A DNA stretch of 11,112 nt, from positions 1 to 11,112 of the forward strand of contig JAPEVF010001318.1 of assembly GCA_029747585.1 (NCBI GenBank). Reading direction: 5' to 3'. Origin of the DNA: Pleurotus djamor. Its lineage: Eukaryota > Basidiomycota > Agaricomycetes > Agaricales > Pleurotaceae. Numbering within the stretch: position 1 is the first letter of the stretch; every line of letters starts with the position of its first letter. This document shows positions 1-7,667 of the stretch, one piece after another. The notes under the pieces are model-generated. The model saw only the letters and a list, made by a program, of their open reading frames with translations. It made no database searches and had not been told where the DNA came from. Made by a program: the position numbers and the translations under genes.

Positions 1-1093
1 AAGGACATTGGGGAGACCAGGAATAATATGAACAGGTGGGGAGGATATACCCCAGAGGTCTTCTGCATACAAGGATTTGAAAGGAGTCCGGACTGATTCA
101 GCAGCTACAGGTGGTGGTCGTTCAGTTAGATACTCCAGAGGAGGCATGGATGAGTGAGTGGTAGACAGACTCTCACCAACTTCAATTGCCCAAGCCTTGA
201 TATTCTCAGAAAATGCTTTCTGAGAAGATGTTCTGGAATCATGGACCTGGAACCTATGAGTAGGTACCTCTTCTATACTCCATATTCTGGATCATCCTCT
301 CCTTCTGCATCAGCAGTATGATCTGAGTGATCATCAGGTATGGGAGGTTGGACATGTGAAGGTGTGACTGTGGGTGCATTGTCAAGAATGGGTATAGCTG
401 GGGGAGGATACTGGAATTTACCAGGCTTGGTAAGTTTCTGGAGTAATGCGGTAGTTATTTCCTTGGAGAGGGATTTGAGTACAGAGACTGGAAGTGCCTC
501 TAGCATTTGACGAGTCTCTTCTACATCATCTGAGAGTTCCAAGGCCATCTGGATTGTCTGAGTAATTGGGTGGTGAGATAGAAGTGGGGTTTGCTCAACT
601 GGTGCATCTGGAATCGATGGAGGTTGGTTCTCATCAACATATTCAAGTGCGAGAGATGCTTCTGATCTGCTATGTTGATTGTGCAAAGCTGAGATAAGAA
701 TTTCAGCCCAAGACGGAGCATTGAGCTGGTTAGAAGGCATACTTTGGGAGTCCATGGCAGCAGAGGTGGATCATGGGGTCTTGTGCTGGACAGATGATGA
801 TGGTGATAAGGGAACAAAGGAGGGACGAGCAACTTCTTTTCCCTTCTGTGTGGGAACAGTGGTCACCTGAATTTCGGAGTTTTGAAGCTCCGAAGCAGCG
901 GCAGTAGACAGAGGAGGAGAAGGCCATGGCTGGACGACTTCTTTCCTAATAACTTCCCCTTCAACCAATGAAGGGAAGTGAAACTCGGTTGGCGATTCTG
1001 AGAGAAGTCACCTCAGGCAACCAGTACCTCAGACCACTTAGGTTTATTTCTTGACGATTTTAATGTACCTAAGAGGTCCAGAAATGTAGACAT
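1..1093 (-). CDS. Gene B: unrecognised Pro/Ser-rich protein, 3' end beyond the window, possibly broken
   Basis: I do not recognise this protein. The model has a candidate short first exon (1093-1069, starting MSTFLDLL), a long exon (997-279) and an exon from 219 to the left edge. Splicing 1068-998 (71 nt, acceptor CTCTCAG) and 278-220 (59 nt, donor GTATAG, acceptor TTCTCAG) keeps one frame throughout. The long exon holds a Pro/Ser/Thr-rich stretch and then a more helical region containing WAEILISALHNQ and LPVSVLKSLSKEITTALLQKL. The last exon reads AFSENIKAWAIEVGESLS, is open to the window edge, and ends in a Pro-rich part. An in-frame TGA at 771-773 interrupts the long exon, and the next ATG in frame is at 755. 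Either translation starts at 755 and the upstream frame is fortuitous, or this is a nonsense mutation (CGA to TGA would fit). No signal peptide or membrane segment was seen. Confidence 0.5.
220..278 (-). other. Intron of gene B (59 nt)
   Basis: The donor is GTATAG and the acceptor is TTCTCAG after a pyrimidine-rich stretch, with a CATGAT-like candidate branch site. Removing it joins two open frames in phase 0 and avoids the TAG at 273-275. The length matches the other introns in the window. Confidence 0.6.
279..755 (-). CDS. Gene B long exon, uninterrupted part from ATG 755
   Basis: This is the best supported coding part of gene B: 159 codons from an ATG (MDSQSMPSNQ) to a phase-0 donor after GAA TAT GGA. 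Without splicing the frame would end two codons later at TAG (275-273), inside the proposed donor GTATAG. Splicing replaces that stop with a long open exon. The region is acidic and Pro-rich near its end (DDHSDHTADAEGEDDPEYG). The function is unknown. The upstream frame (997-774) has similar composition (for example EVIRKEVVQPWPSPPLS) and may belong to the same protein. Confidence 0.6.
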
Positions 1094-1119
1094 TGTATAC
1101 ACATGTAGTCATGTATACT

Positions 1120-1140
1120 AACCCTAACTTTTTATAGGGT
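1120..1140 (-). promoter_or_regulatory. TATA-box-like sequence upstream of candidate gene B start
   Basis: On the minus strand TATAAAAAG lies about 35-45 nt upstream of the candidate ATG at 1093. It is set in a small inverted repeat with ACCCTA/TAGGGT arms. It sits inside the E1 palindrome array, so if real the element contributes promoter sequence to gene B. Composition alone could produce such a match in AT-rich DNA. Confidence 0.2.
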
Positions 1141-1621
1141 GTAGACATGTCTTCCAAGGTAGAGTGTGACCTGGTTATAGGGTGTAGGCATGTATACAGA
1201 TTGTGCCATGTAGGCATGTATACATAGGTATGTATGTGGGATCAGGTAGCCATGTATACATTTTTTGGCATGTAGACATGCATACATATACACAAATTTT
1301 GGCACTTCAAATGCCCTGACATCCATGATGTATATGTCTGTCCACTCCCTACATGAAGTTATGCCTACAAATGAGAAGCATATATACTCATGTCTGCCAC
1401 CTAGGATACATTTTATGTGTGGACATATTATCACTACTTATAAGTAGGTCACAGTCACCTAGAATTTGTCTTACATGTTTGAAGGTCTACCTTACCAGAA
1501 CATACACAGGTCTACCTACTATTGAACTTGTAGGCTTGTTTATACTGAAATGTAGACATGCTTACTACATAGCATATTTTTTGTATATGTACTTGTTTCC
1601 CACCAAGCATAATTTCCACTT

Positions 1622-1840
1622 AGAGTTATGCCTACATATAAGGGCTGTAGACATGTCTACAACCCAGATTATTTTTGCAATGTAGACATGACTACATATA
1701 GGTGAGGTAGACATGTCTACCACCCAAACTATTTTTGCAATGTAGGCGTGACTACATAAGGGAGACGTAGACATGGCTACACCCCAGATTATTTTTGTGA
1801 GGTAGACATGCCTACCTAAAGCAAGGGTAGGCATGTCTAC
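1622..1840. repeat. 60-bp tandem repeat carrying two palindromes per unit
   Basis: Palindrome starts fall at 1622, 1647, 1682, 1707, 1742, 1767, 1802 and 1827, an exact 25/35 alternation. Each unit is a 14-mer, a 21-bp spacer (often cccagattatttttgcaa), a second 14-mer and an 11-bp spacer. The copies at 1647-1660 and 1707-1720 are perfect palindromes. The long spacer is better conserved than the short one. Confidence 0.85.
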
Positions 1841-2021
1841 ATTTCTTACAATATTTCATAAGTAAACACACCTACTCTTAGATATATAGACATACCTACA
1901 TCTTAACAATGCTTACTGCTATTTAAAGAGGCATAGAACATCATATATCAGCATGCATACATATAAGAAACAACATAGATGCATAAGGGAGCATATTCAA
2001 AGGGATGAATAGGTAATAATG

Positions 2022-2434
2022 CTAATTCTTTTTCTTCTTCTTCCCCTTGCTCTTATCATCAACTTTGGCACGCTTGGGTGAAGGTCGCTTGGGTGAAGAA
2101 GACTCTTGATCCTCTTGGTCATCTGGATGAAAGTCTGGAGGAAGGGTAAGAAGTTCTTGAGGGGGAGAGGAGGTTTCAATGTAGCCAGGCATAGGCACAT
2201 GATGAGCAGGCTGGAATGAAGGCCCAGGAAGACCACTTCCCCCCTTGCGCTTAGGCTTGGACACCTTTTCCTTTACAGGAGGTGGAGGTGCCACAAGTTT
2301 AGCAACACGAGCCTGCTCAGCTTCAACAGCCCTCTGCCAAGTAGGTGAATCCCGGACTCGGAGAAGAACCTGCCCATTGACATTGGTGATTAACGCAATA
2401 TCACCTCAGGCCAGAAGATTGAGGTTAATATCAT
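2022..2434 (-). CDS. Gene A last exon, with premature TGA and Lys-rich C terminus
   Basis: The exon opens with DDINLNLLA and then meets an in-frame TGA (2406-2408). After it the frame continues GDIALITNVNGQVLLRVRDS, PTWQRAVEAEQARVAKL, a Pro/Lys-rich linker and a basic C terminus, KGKKKKKN, ending at TAG (2024-2022). The continuation after the TGA keeps the required phase and protein-like composition. CGA to TGA, a C-to-T change at a CpG, would explain the stop. Confidence 0.7.
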
Positions 2435-2484
2435 CTATACATAGTCAAAACCAAGCTATAAAGGTAAGAAATAAAGGTACTTAC
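2435..2484 (-). other. Intron of gene A (50 nt)
   Basis: Donor GTAAGT, acceptor TGTATAG and a TTGACT candidate branch site. It joins phase 1 to phase 1 (GAT G|AT GAT). Together with the 49-56 nt introns elsewhere in gene A it defines the typical intron size of this genome. Confidence 0.65.
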
Positions 2485-2781
2485 CATCTGACCAAGAGAC
2501 GATGCGCATGAGTTTCTCAGCCTCAGCCTCAGGAAGGTTTCCTTCCTTGTATTTCTTCCAGCTCTCGTAGATGATTCTAAGATGAGATGAAAAGACAGCC
2601 CAGAAATCATATTTATAATCTGGATCAGAGTTAGACCCATCTGGAACAGGAATATCCGCTGGCCAGTTGATAAAGGCGAGAAAGAGCTTTGATCCTTCGT
2701 CAGCCCACTTAGCCCAGTGCATAGACAAGGGGATGTCAACAGGAGCACCCCCATTACGTATACGCTGGGTGAGGGCCATCC
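2485..2781 (-). CDS. Gene A exon, Trp-rich segment
   Basis: It begins in phase 1 with WMALTQRIRNGG and contains a cluster of Trp residues: SMHWAKWADEGSKLF, INWPADIPVPDG, DFWAVFSSHLRIIYESWKKY and MRIVSWSD. The donor is a consensus GTAAGT (2484-2479). This is the most protein-like part of gene A and the best piece for a homology search. I do not recognise a family. Confidence 0.75.
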
Positions 2782-2832
2782 CTGCAAGTATGTTAAAGNA
2801 AAAAACCAAAGGTAAATAATATAAAAACTCAC

Positions 2833-2987
2833 ACGACATGGCATGATAAAGCAGGGGAACTATACGGCGGTGAGTTGCCTGAATGCGTGAGTCCGTCCGC
2901 GATCTTTCGAAGTTGACTTCAACCAAGAATGGTTCAGGCGGAGCAATATCTGGGTTGTCAGCAGCACGCTTACGAGCATTCTCAACT
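2833..2987 (-). CDS. Gene A exon
   Basis: It encodes IVENARKRAADNPDIAPPEP, then FLVEVNFERSRTDSRIQATH and RRIVPLLYHAMS, ending in phase 1 at TCG T|GTGAGT. The next intron (2832-2782) is 51 nt as given, including an N at 2799 that is probably not a real base, and ends in TTGCAG. Confidence 0.7.
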
Positions 2988-3040
2988 CTGAAAATAAGCA
3001 GTAAGTCCTAGTAATGACAATCAAAATATAGGAAACATAC

Positions 3041-3225
3041 ATGAGAACCGACTCCATTTCTTTCATTGCCTTACGCAAATTGGCGCCCCATTCCTTATTG
3101 AGAATGTTATCGAAAAGCGGGGTACCAGAGAAGAGTTGGTATATCGAACGTCCCTCCGCTGTCTCTGAAAGGCTAAAGATATATCCCACGATATGAACAT
3201 CGTAAAGATAAAAATCGTTCCTTGC
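3041..3225 (-). CDS. Gene A exon, globular segment
   Basis: It reads ARNDFYLYDVHIVGYIFSLS and then EGRSIYQLFSGTPLFDNILN, with a balanced, globular composition unlike the N-terminal half. It ends in phase 2 before GTATGT. The following intron (3040-2988, 53 nt) has a TTTTCAG acceptor. No catalytic motif was recognised. Confidence 0.7.
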
Positions 3226-3274
3226 CTAGAACTACTCAGATGGATGATTGAGAAAGACAAGCAAGATAACGCAC

Positions 3275-3496
3275 CAGGTCCGAATAACGTGCCACCATTT
3301 TCAAAACATCACCCTCAATCTTCCCAGACTTATGCCGATCTTCCACAATAACTCCCAACCCTTCATCAAGCCACTCATGCATCTCCTGCAGCTTCGCATC
3401 ATATTCCTTCTGATCGAGGGCTGTCAATTTCGCATACTCGCCCTTAACCTCAGTGCGGATCCAGTCAGGTAGTGCGGATCCAGTCAGGTAGTGGGG
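3275..3496 (-). CDS. Gene A exon just downstream of E2, with 19-bp duplication
   Basis: The exon begins immediately after the TTATTAG acceptor that is also the E2 target duplication. With a single copy of the 19-bp repeat the junction reads in frame as PLPDWIRTEVKGEYAKL, continuing EYDAKLQEMHEWLDEGLG and IEGDVLKMVARYSDL to a GTGCGT donor. With both copies present the frame hits TGA. The following intron (3274-3226, 49 nt) ends in TTCTAG. Confidence 0.65.
3452..3489. repeat. Exact 19-bp tandem duplication inside a gene A exon
   Basis: The unit agtgcggatccagtcaggt occurs twice head to tail (3452-3470 and 3471-3489), seven bases from the E2 target duplication. Nineteen is not a multiple of three, so the extra copy destroys the frame, while one copy restores the phase required by both neighbouring exons. 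It may be a genuine mutation or an assembly artefact next to the fold-back element. Confidence 0.85.
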
Positions 3497-3503
3497 CTAA
3501 TAA
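3497..3503. repeat. Left target duplication of E2 (CTAATAA)
   Basis: It directly abuts the left terminus and matches 6208-6214 exactly. On the minus strand it reads TTATTAG and supplies the splice acceptor for the downstream gene A exon. Confidence 0.75.
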
Positions 3504-4329
3504 CAGTAATATTGGTTGGAATAGTAAACTTTAAAGCAGTAAAATGGTCACAGTATGTGCACTATGAGCCATGTGTCCTTTAGAGTTACTATAAACTATT
3601 TTCAGTTAGGACTACTTTTAACCATGAACTATTATGACACTATGAAGCCAGTAATTTGTTTGTCCTTGCACGTAACTATGAAGCATATAACTGTTTATAG
3701 TCACTATAAGCAGGTTGATTTATAGGTACTATAAACCTGTAAAATGATAGTGACTATACAGTAACTATAAGCCAGTTGTTTATATAGGCTGTGGGCTAGG
3801 AAAGAAACTGATCTTTATAGTTACTTTAAACCATGTAGATGTTAATAGTCACTTTGCAGCCAGNTTATTGATAGTTACTATAAGCAATTAATATGAAGAA
3901 ATCTTTTTATAGTAACTATAAAGCCAAGTACTTATAGTTACTACAAGCCACTGAAAACAAAATATGCCTTATGGTAACTATAAAGCCATATACCAAAATG
4001 CTCAAAAAGCGGTATAATAGGGCTGGTAGTAGCATTATATGGGTGCTTATAGTTACTATAAGCCAAGAAGATCTTTATAGTAACTATAAAGCAAATAGGG
4101 AGTATGGGNAAAAAAACAAAAATGAAGCATTCAGTAGCGGTTATATTGACCGTGGGAAAAATATACTTACTGTGGGAACTTTTTCAAAAGTATAGGGGCT
4201 AGATATCGTGATGTTTCAGAAGCGTGGGAAAATTTGATTGACTGTGGGAAAATAATTCTGACCGTGAGAAAACGATTTAGTGACTGTGGGAACCAAAAAG
4301 AGTCCAAACAATGCGCACTAAAAGCATTG
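3504..4329. repeat. E2 left inverted arm with ATAGTWACTAT palindromes
   Basis: About a dozen copies, some degenerate, of TATAGTWACTATA lie here, for example at 3696, 3721, 3870, 3908, 3933, 3970, 4048 and 4076. Most are flanked by TT or CT on one side and AAGC or AAGCC on the other. The arm ends in a block of TGACYGTGGGAA repeats. The Ns at 3864 and 4109 have no partner in the other arm. Confidence 0.85.
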
Positions 4330-5575
4330 GCTCAGGCCTATATATTATTTACACCCTTTATTCACCATTTCTTATATTTCCTATTTCCCTTACATACTTC
4401 TTCGTGACTGTGGGAACAAAACTCTGACTGTGGGAACCCTGCACTGACTGTGAGACTTTGCCCAATTCTAATGAAATATTACAATTTCAGGGTCATTACT
4501 GACTCTGGGAATATATTATTGACCGTGGGAAAGTATAAAATTTGATAAATCAGTAGATCTACACAATCTAAGGTCCTGAGTGAAAGAGGGACTATTGGAG
4601 CATATCTAGTTATTGAGCAAAGTTGAAATTACTTTGAGGAACATGCAAGTTTGATCATTTTAATCATATCCCTCTCATGGTACTTTGCTACTTCTCCCTT
4701 TATATTGTTGCTACCACTGGTTCTATCTCTTTGATATGGATGTCTCATGCATACTTTAGGCATTCTAAATGGGATTCACCCTCCCATACATACTAGAGAA
4801 GGTATTCTTTTACACATTCCATCTTAGACCACAAGAACCTGAACAACTTGATTCATGTCAATCAAATATGAACATATTCCAAAGCTGGTAGGTATGGTTG
4901 TCACTTCAAACAATGTGATCACCATCAGAATGGTATGTGAATATGTATTAAGATATATGGAAACCATAGATATGTTGAACAGATTAAAGAGGAGGTGAAT
5001 GGTAGGGATGTATCATGATTGAAACCAGAGGTATTTCCAAAACTCACTACAGTAAATTCAACTTTGCTCAATAACTAGATATGCTCTTGGTGTCCTTCTT
5101 TGACTCAGAAGCTTAGAATTCATAGATCTAGTAATTCGCAAATTTTGGCACTTTCCCACGGTCAATAATTTGTTCCCACAGTCACAACTGACCCTGAAAT
5201 AGCCAGTTGTTATCATGAATTGGTAGTTTCCCACAGTCAGATGTAGATTCTCACAGTCAACTAAGGGTTCCCACAGTCAGTAATAGATATATTAACCAAG
5301 GTTTTGAAATCCAATAGGGTACAGGTAGCGCATAGCAGAAGCAATGCTTTTAGTGCGCATTTGTTGGACTCTTTTTGGTTCCCACGGTCAGTAAAATATA
5401 TTCCCACGGTCACTAAATCGTTTTCTCACGGTCAGAATTATTTTCTCACGGTCAGAATTATTTTCCCACAGTCAATCAAATTTTCCCACGCTTCTGAAAC
5501 ATCACGATATCTAGCCCCTATACTTTTGAAAAAGTTCCCACAGTAAGTATATTTTTCCCACGGTCAATATAACCG
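4143..5575. repeat. E2 core module shared with E3
   Basis: This inner region aligns by eye with 8691-10160 of E3. Shared landmarks are gtgggaaaaatatactta at the left edge; agatctaca..aag.tcctgagtga near 4555 (E3 near 9123); gagcaaagttgaaattac near 4615; gcattctaaatgggatt near 4762 (E3 near 9324); and gtgaatggt with tttcaactttg.tcaataacta near 4996-5080 (E3 near 9714-9804). About twenty TGACYGTGGGAA copies lie around and within it, all pointing inward on both sides. No coding sequence was recognised. Confidence 0.75.
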
Positions 5576-6207
5576 CTACTGAATGCTTCATTTTTGTTTT
5601 TTTCCCATACTCCCTATTTGCTTTATAGTTACTATAAAGATCTTCTTGGCTTATAGTAACTATAAGCACCCATATAATGCTACTACCAGCCCTATTATAC
5701 CGCTTTTTGAGCATTTTGGTATATGGCTTTATAGTTACCATAAGGCATATTTTGTTTTCAGTGGCTTGTAGTAACTATAAGTACTTGGCTTTATAGTTAC
5801 TATAAAAAGATTTCTTCATATTAATTGCTTATAGTAACTATCAATAACTGGCTGCAAAGTGACTATTAACATCTACATGGTTTAAAGTAACTATAAAGAT
5901 CAGTTTCTTTCCTAGCCCACAGCCTATATAAACAACTGGCTTATAGTTACTGTATAGTCACTATCATTTTACAGGTTTATAGTACCTATAAATCAACCTG
6001 CTTATAGTGACTATAAACAGTTATATGCTTCATAGTTACGTGCAAGGACAAACAAATTACTGGCTTCATAGTGTCATAATAGTTCATGGTTAAAAGTAGT
6101 CCTAACTGAAAATAGTTTATAGTAACTCTAAAGGACACATGGCTCATAGTGCACATACTGTGACCATTTTACTGCTCTAAAGTTTACTATTCCAACCAGT
6201 ATTACTG
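5342..6207. repeat. E2 right inverted arm
   Basis: This is the reverse complement of the left arm with few differences. It is about 40 bp longer because of one extra exact 20-bp unit, ttttctcacggtcagaatta (5421-5440 and 5441-5460), and one extra unit of about 22 bp containing TTCCCACGGTCA near 5380-5410. The extra units show recent slippage or unequal exchange in one arm only. Confidence 0.85.
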
Positions 6208-6214
6208 CTAATAA
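6208..6214. repeat. Right target duplication of E2 (CTAATAA)
   Basis: It directly abuts the right terminus. On the minus strand it is TTATTAG, 53 nt from the GTAAGT donor, which marks it as the original acceptor position of a normal-size intron. Confidence 0.75.
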
Positions 6215-6260
6215 GTAATGAGTAATCTCATATCATCCCATATAGGAAAAGGTCACTTAC

Positions 6261-7244
6261 TATTTTTGGGGCGACGATGGTGTGCTCCATAGTAGGACTG
6301 GAAGAGATTCCAAGGGTTGGTCTCCTTGGGTGAGTTGATATCTTGAAGAAGGCGGAAGAAAGTGGTGGAAGGATGCTTGTACTTCTCAGCAAGCTCATGG
6401 ATACGGCGCTCAATATCCTGCTTGAGGGCTCGAACTTCATCGATGGCAGCTTGCGGAAGGCGGCCGGCCTTGTTCTTCTTCTTCCCCTTCGCCGCTGTAC
6501 CTTGATCATCATCGGCGTCATCATCGACCTGGGTGGGTGACACCTTCTTCTTCCCCTTCGCGGCCTTGGATGACTTCTTGGTTGGTACGTGATTGGCCAG
6601 CGGTTCCTCGGCTTCGACTTTACCCTCACCCTCATCCACACTACTCTCCTCGTCCTCGGGTCCTTCATATTCGGAGCCATCAGGGCCTGAAGACTCTGGG
6701 GTACGGGATCGGGGTCGTGGTGCAGGGTACCTCGAACGTTGCGACGCATTTAGTTCCGCGATGCTGACTTCATTGAGGTTCTTCACATAGGCAATGACCT
6801 CCCCTTCCTCGTCCTCCTCATCTTCGTCACCCTTATCCTCGTCCTCGTCCTCGTCCTCATCCTCATCCTCCCCTTCCTCATCTTCGTCACCCTTATCCTC
6901 GTCCTCATCCTCATCCTCGTCCTCCTTATCCTCGTCATCTTCGTCCTTATCCTATCCTCATCATCTTCATCCTCCTTGTCGTTCTCGTCCATGTCCTTCG
7001 CACTTCCGTTCCCAGCATCAATATCCATAGCTTCGGAAGTGCTCTCGGGATGGGGAATCGGCGACTGCCCATGTCGAATTGGTCGAGACATGTCGCCGTC
7101 GTATGGTTTCAAGGGCTTTTCGGTACGGCGTCGAGGCTGAGGGCGGGGTTTCATGACGGGAGGGGGATGAGTAGCTTCAGCAGCAGCATCCTCAAGGCTG
7201 AGAGAATTATTGAGGGCCTGGACAAGTCGGTCATCGTTTTTGTT
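6261..7244 (-). CDS. Gene A largest exon, with acidic tract and a 1-base frameshift
   Basis: The first part reads from AAC at 7244 through MKPRPQPRRRTEKP and MSRPIRHGQSPIP into an Asp/Glu-rich tract. Near 6953 one base is missing relative to the GAT/GAG repeat, shifting the acidic frame; the next frame continues the same acidic pattern and then reads VIAYVKNLNEVSIAELNASQ to the exon end. The second half contains Lys-rich blocks (KGKKKVSP, KGKKKNKAG), a helical, charged segment (AIDEVRALKQDIERRIHEL) and an aromatic motif, NPWNLFQSYYGAHHRRP, which is only superficially like the start of an HMG box. The exon ends in phase 1 before a consensus GTAAGT donor. The frameshift could be real or a sequencing error in low-complexity DNA. 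Confidence 0.7.
6800..6975 (-). repeat. GAG/GAT/GAC acidic-codon repeat tract
   Basis: A purine-rich minus strand encodes runs of Asp and Glu interrupted by Lys-Gly-Asp. A segment of about 30 bp (tcttcgtcacccttatcc plus flanks) recurs near 6822 and 6884, so the tract grew by local duplication as well as by codon slippage. Such tracts are unstable, which fits the 1-base deletion at its upstream edge. Confidence 0.8.
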
Positions 7245-7292
7245 CTAGAGAATAGTCAGCGCGCGACAGAATGATTTGGATGGCTGGCCTAC

Positions 7293-7373
7293 ACTAGCAA
7301 CCGGCTCTGTAACGTCGGTGTCATCCGAGTCATTGTCTTCGTTCCTTCTCGCCTTTGAACGGGTGGTGCGTGT
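7293..7373 (-). CDS. Gene A exon (27 codons)
   Basis: It encodes a segment starting TRTTRSKARRNEDNDSDD and closes in phase 0 before a weaker donor, GTAGGC. The intron 7292-7245 is 48 nt, has GCTGAC as a good candidate branch site and ends in CTCTAG. Without splicing the frame stops at that TAG, which favours the intron. Confidence 0.6.
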
Positions 7374-7423
7374 CTGCGCGGATGATGAGAAAGTAAAATC
7401 AAGGAGAGAAGTCAATAACTCAC

Positions 7424-7480
7424 CGTCTTTGCCTTCCCCTTTTTCAGCTTCCTCGCTACATCATCGCCATCAATTTCCAT
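7424..7480 (-). CDS. Gene A exon (19 codons)
   Basis: A phase-0 exon beginning MEIDGDDVARKLKKGKAK, followed by a strong GTGAGT donor. The next intron (7423-7374, 50 nt) ends in CGCGCAG after a pyrimidine-rich run. The internal ATG is simply in frame and is not proposed as a start. Confidence 0.65.
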
Positions 7481-7536
7481 CTACACAATGTACATATTAG
7501 ATGGGACCGAACGAAACGGTTGAAAAATTCGCTTAC

Positions 7537-7611
7537 CCTTTGATCGTCGTTGAGATCACCTTGCATCTCATTCATCTCTTCATTCTGGCTTCGCTTGGCC
7601 TTAGCCTTTCC
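7537..7611 (-). CDS. Gene A exon (25 codons)
   Basis: Phase 0 at both ends, between a TCTAG acceptor and an AGG|GTAAGC donor. It encodes a charged peptide starting GKAKAKRSQNEEM. The following intron (7536-7481) is 56 nt and ends in GTGTAG. It is too short for function prediction. Confidence 0.65.
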
Positions 7612-7667
7612 CTAGAGTAGACTTATATCAGCTTAAACTTCGCAATCGGCGACGAAACTACACACAC

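Larger units (their letters stand above)
1086..1900. repeat. E1: array of 14-bp palindromes GTAGACATGTCTAC
   Basis: The intergenic stretch between gene B and the gene A stop is filled with perfect and degenerate copies of the self-complementary 14-mer GTAGACATGTCTAC. A left cluster (starts near 1086, 1105, 1141, 1184, 1210, 1246, 1272) prefers variants ending GTATAC. A right cluster (1552 and 1622-1840) prefers CTAC ends, with decayed copies near 1859 and 1885. The middle, about 1290-1545, has only weak matches and no convincing gene; the short open frames there are fragments of the repeat. I found no convincing terminal inverted repeat or target duplication, so the true ends are unknown. It may be a lone arm or a decayed relative of E2 and E3, with which it shares only the general design, not the motif. 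Confidence 0.75.
3504..6207. mobile_element. E2: 2.7-kb fold-back element, non-autonomous
   Basis: The termini are CAGTAATATTGG at the left and CCAGTATTACTG at the right (one mismatch), flanked by CTAATAA on both sides. The near-identical inverted arms are 3504-4329 and 5342-6207, and weaker inverted similarity continues inward to about 4640 and 5040, leaving a loop of about 400 bp. The outer arms carry ATAGTWACTAT palindromes and the inner zone carries TGACYGTGGGAA repeats pointing inward. No open frame long enough for a transposase was found, so any movement would need enzyme from elsewhere. The 7-bp duplication is not the usual hAT (8), MULE (9) or Tc1/mariner (TA) size, so no superfamily is assigned. 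Confidence 0.85.
3497..6260 (-). other. Gene A intron of 2764 nt containing E2
   Basis: The donor is GTAAGT at 6260-6255. The acceptor is TTATTAG ending at 3497, directly before the next exon. Removing E2 and one 7-bp duplicate leaves a 53-nt intron, the size of its neighbours. The other copy of the duplication (6208-6214) retains the ancestral acceptor, so the transcript carries two identical acceptors about 2.7 kb apart; only the distal one abuts an exon. Confidence 0.7.

Noticed and set aside
1132..1834. Several 60-110 codon frames over E1
   Set aside because: Their peptides repeat the 14-mer in translation (recurring VDMSTSP and SHVYIAKI strings). They reflect repeat structure, not coding.
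1647..1840. CRISPR array
   Set aside because: The repeats are short palindromes with similar, conserved spacers of alternating 21 and 11 bp. CRISPR spacers are unique and of uniform length. The introns also indicate a eukaryote.
3971..4195. 74-codon plus-strand frame in the E2 left arm and its twin at 5511-5741 on the minus strand
   Set aside because: The two proteins are alike only because the arms are inverted copies. They read through palindromes and an N, so they are repeat shadows.
6400..6480. HMG-box or bZIP assignment for the gene A segment around AIDEVRALKQDIERRI and NPWNLFQSYY
   Set aside because: Only a few aromatic and charged residues fit. The basic region and heptads are not convincing without a profile search.
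6794..7030. Ser-rich plus-strand frame
   Set aside because: It is the antisense of the GAG/GAT acidic-codon tract of gene A; polyserine is the expected shadow of that repeat.
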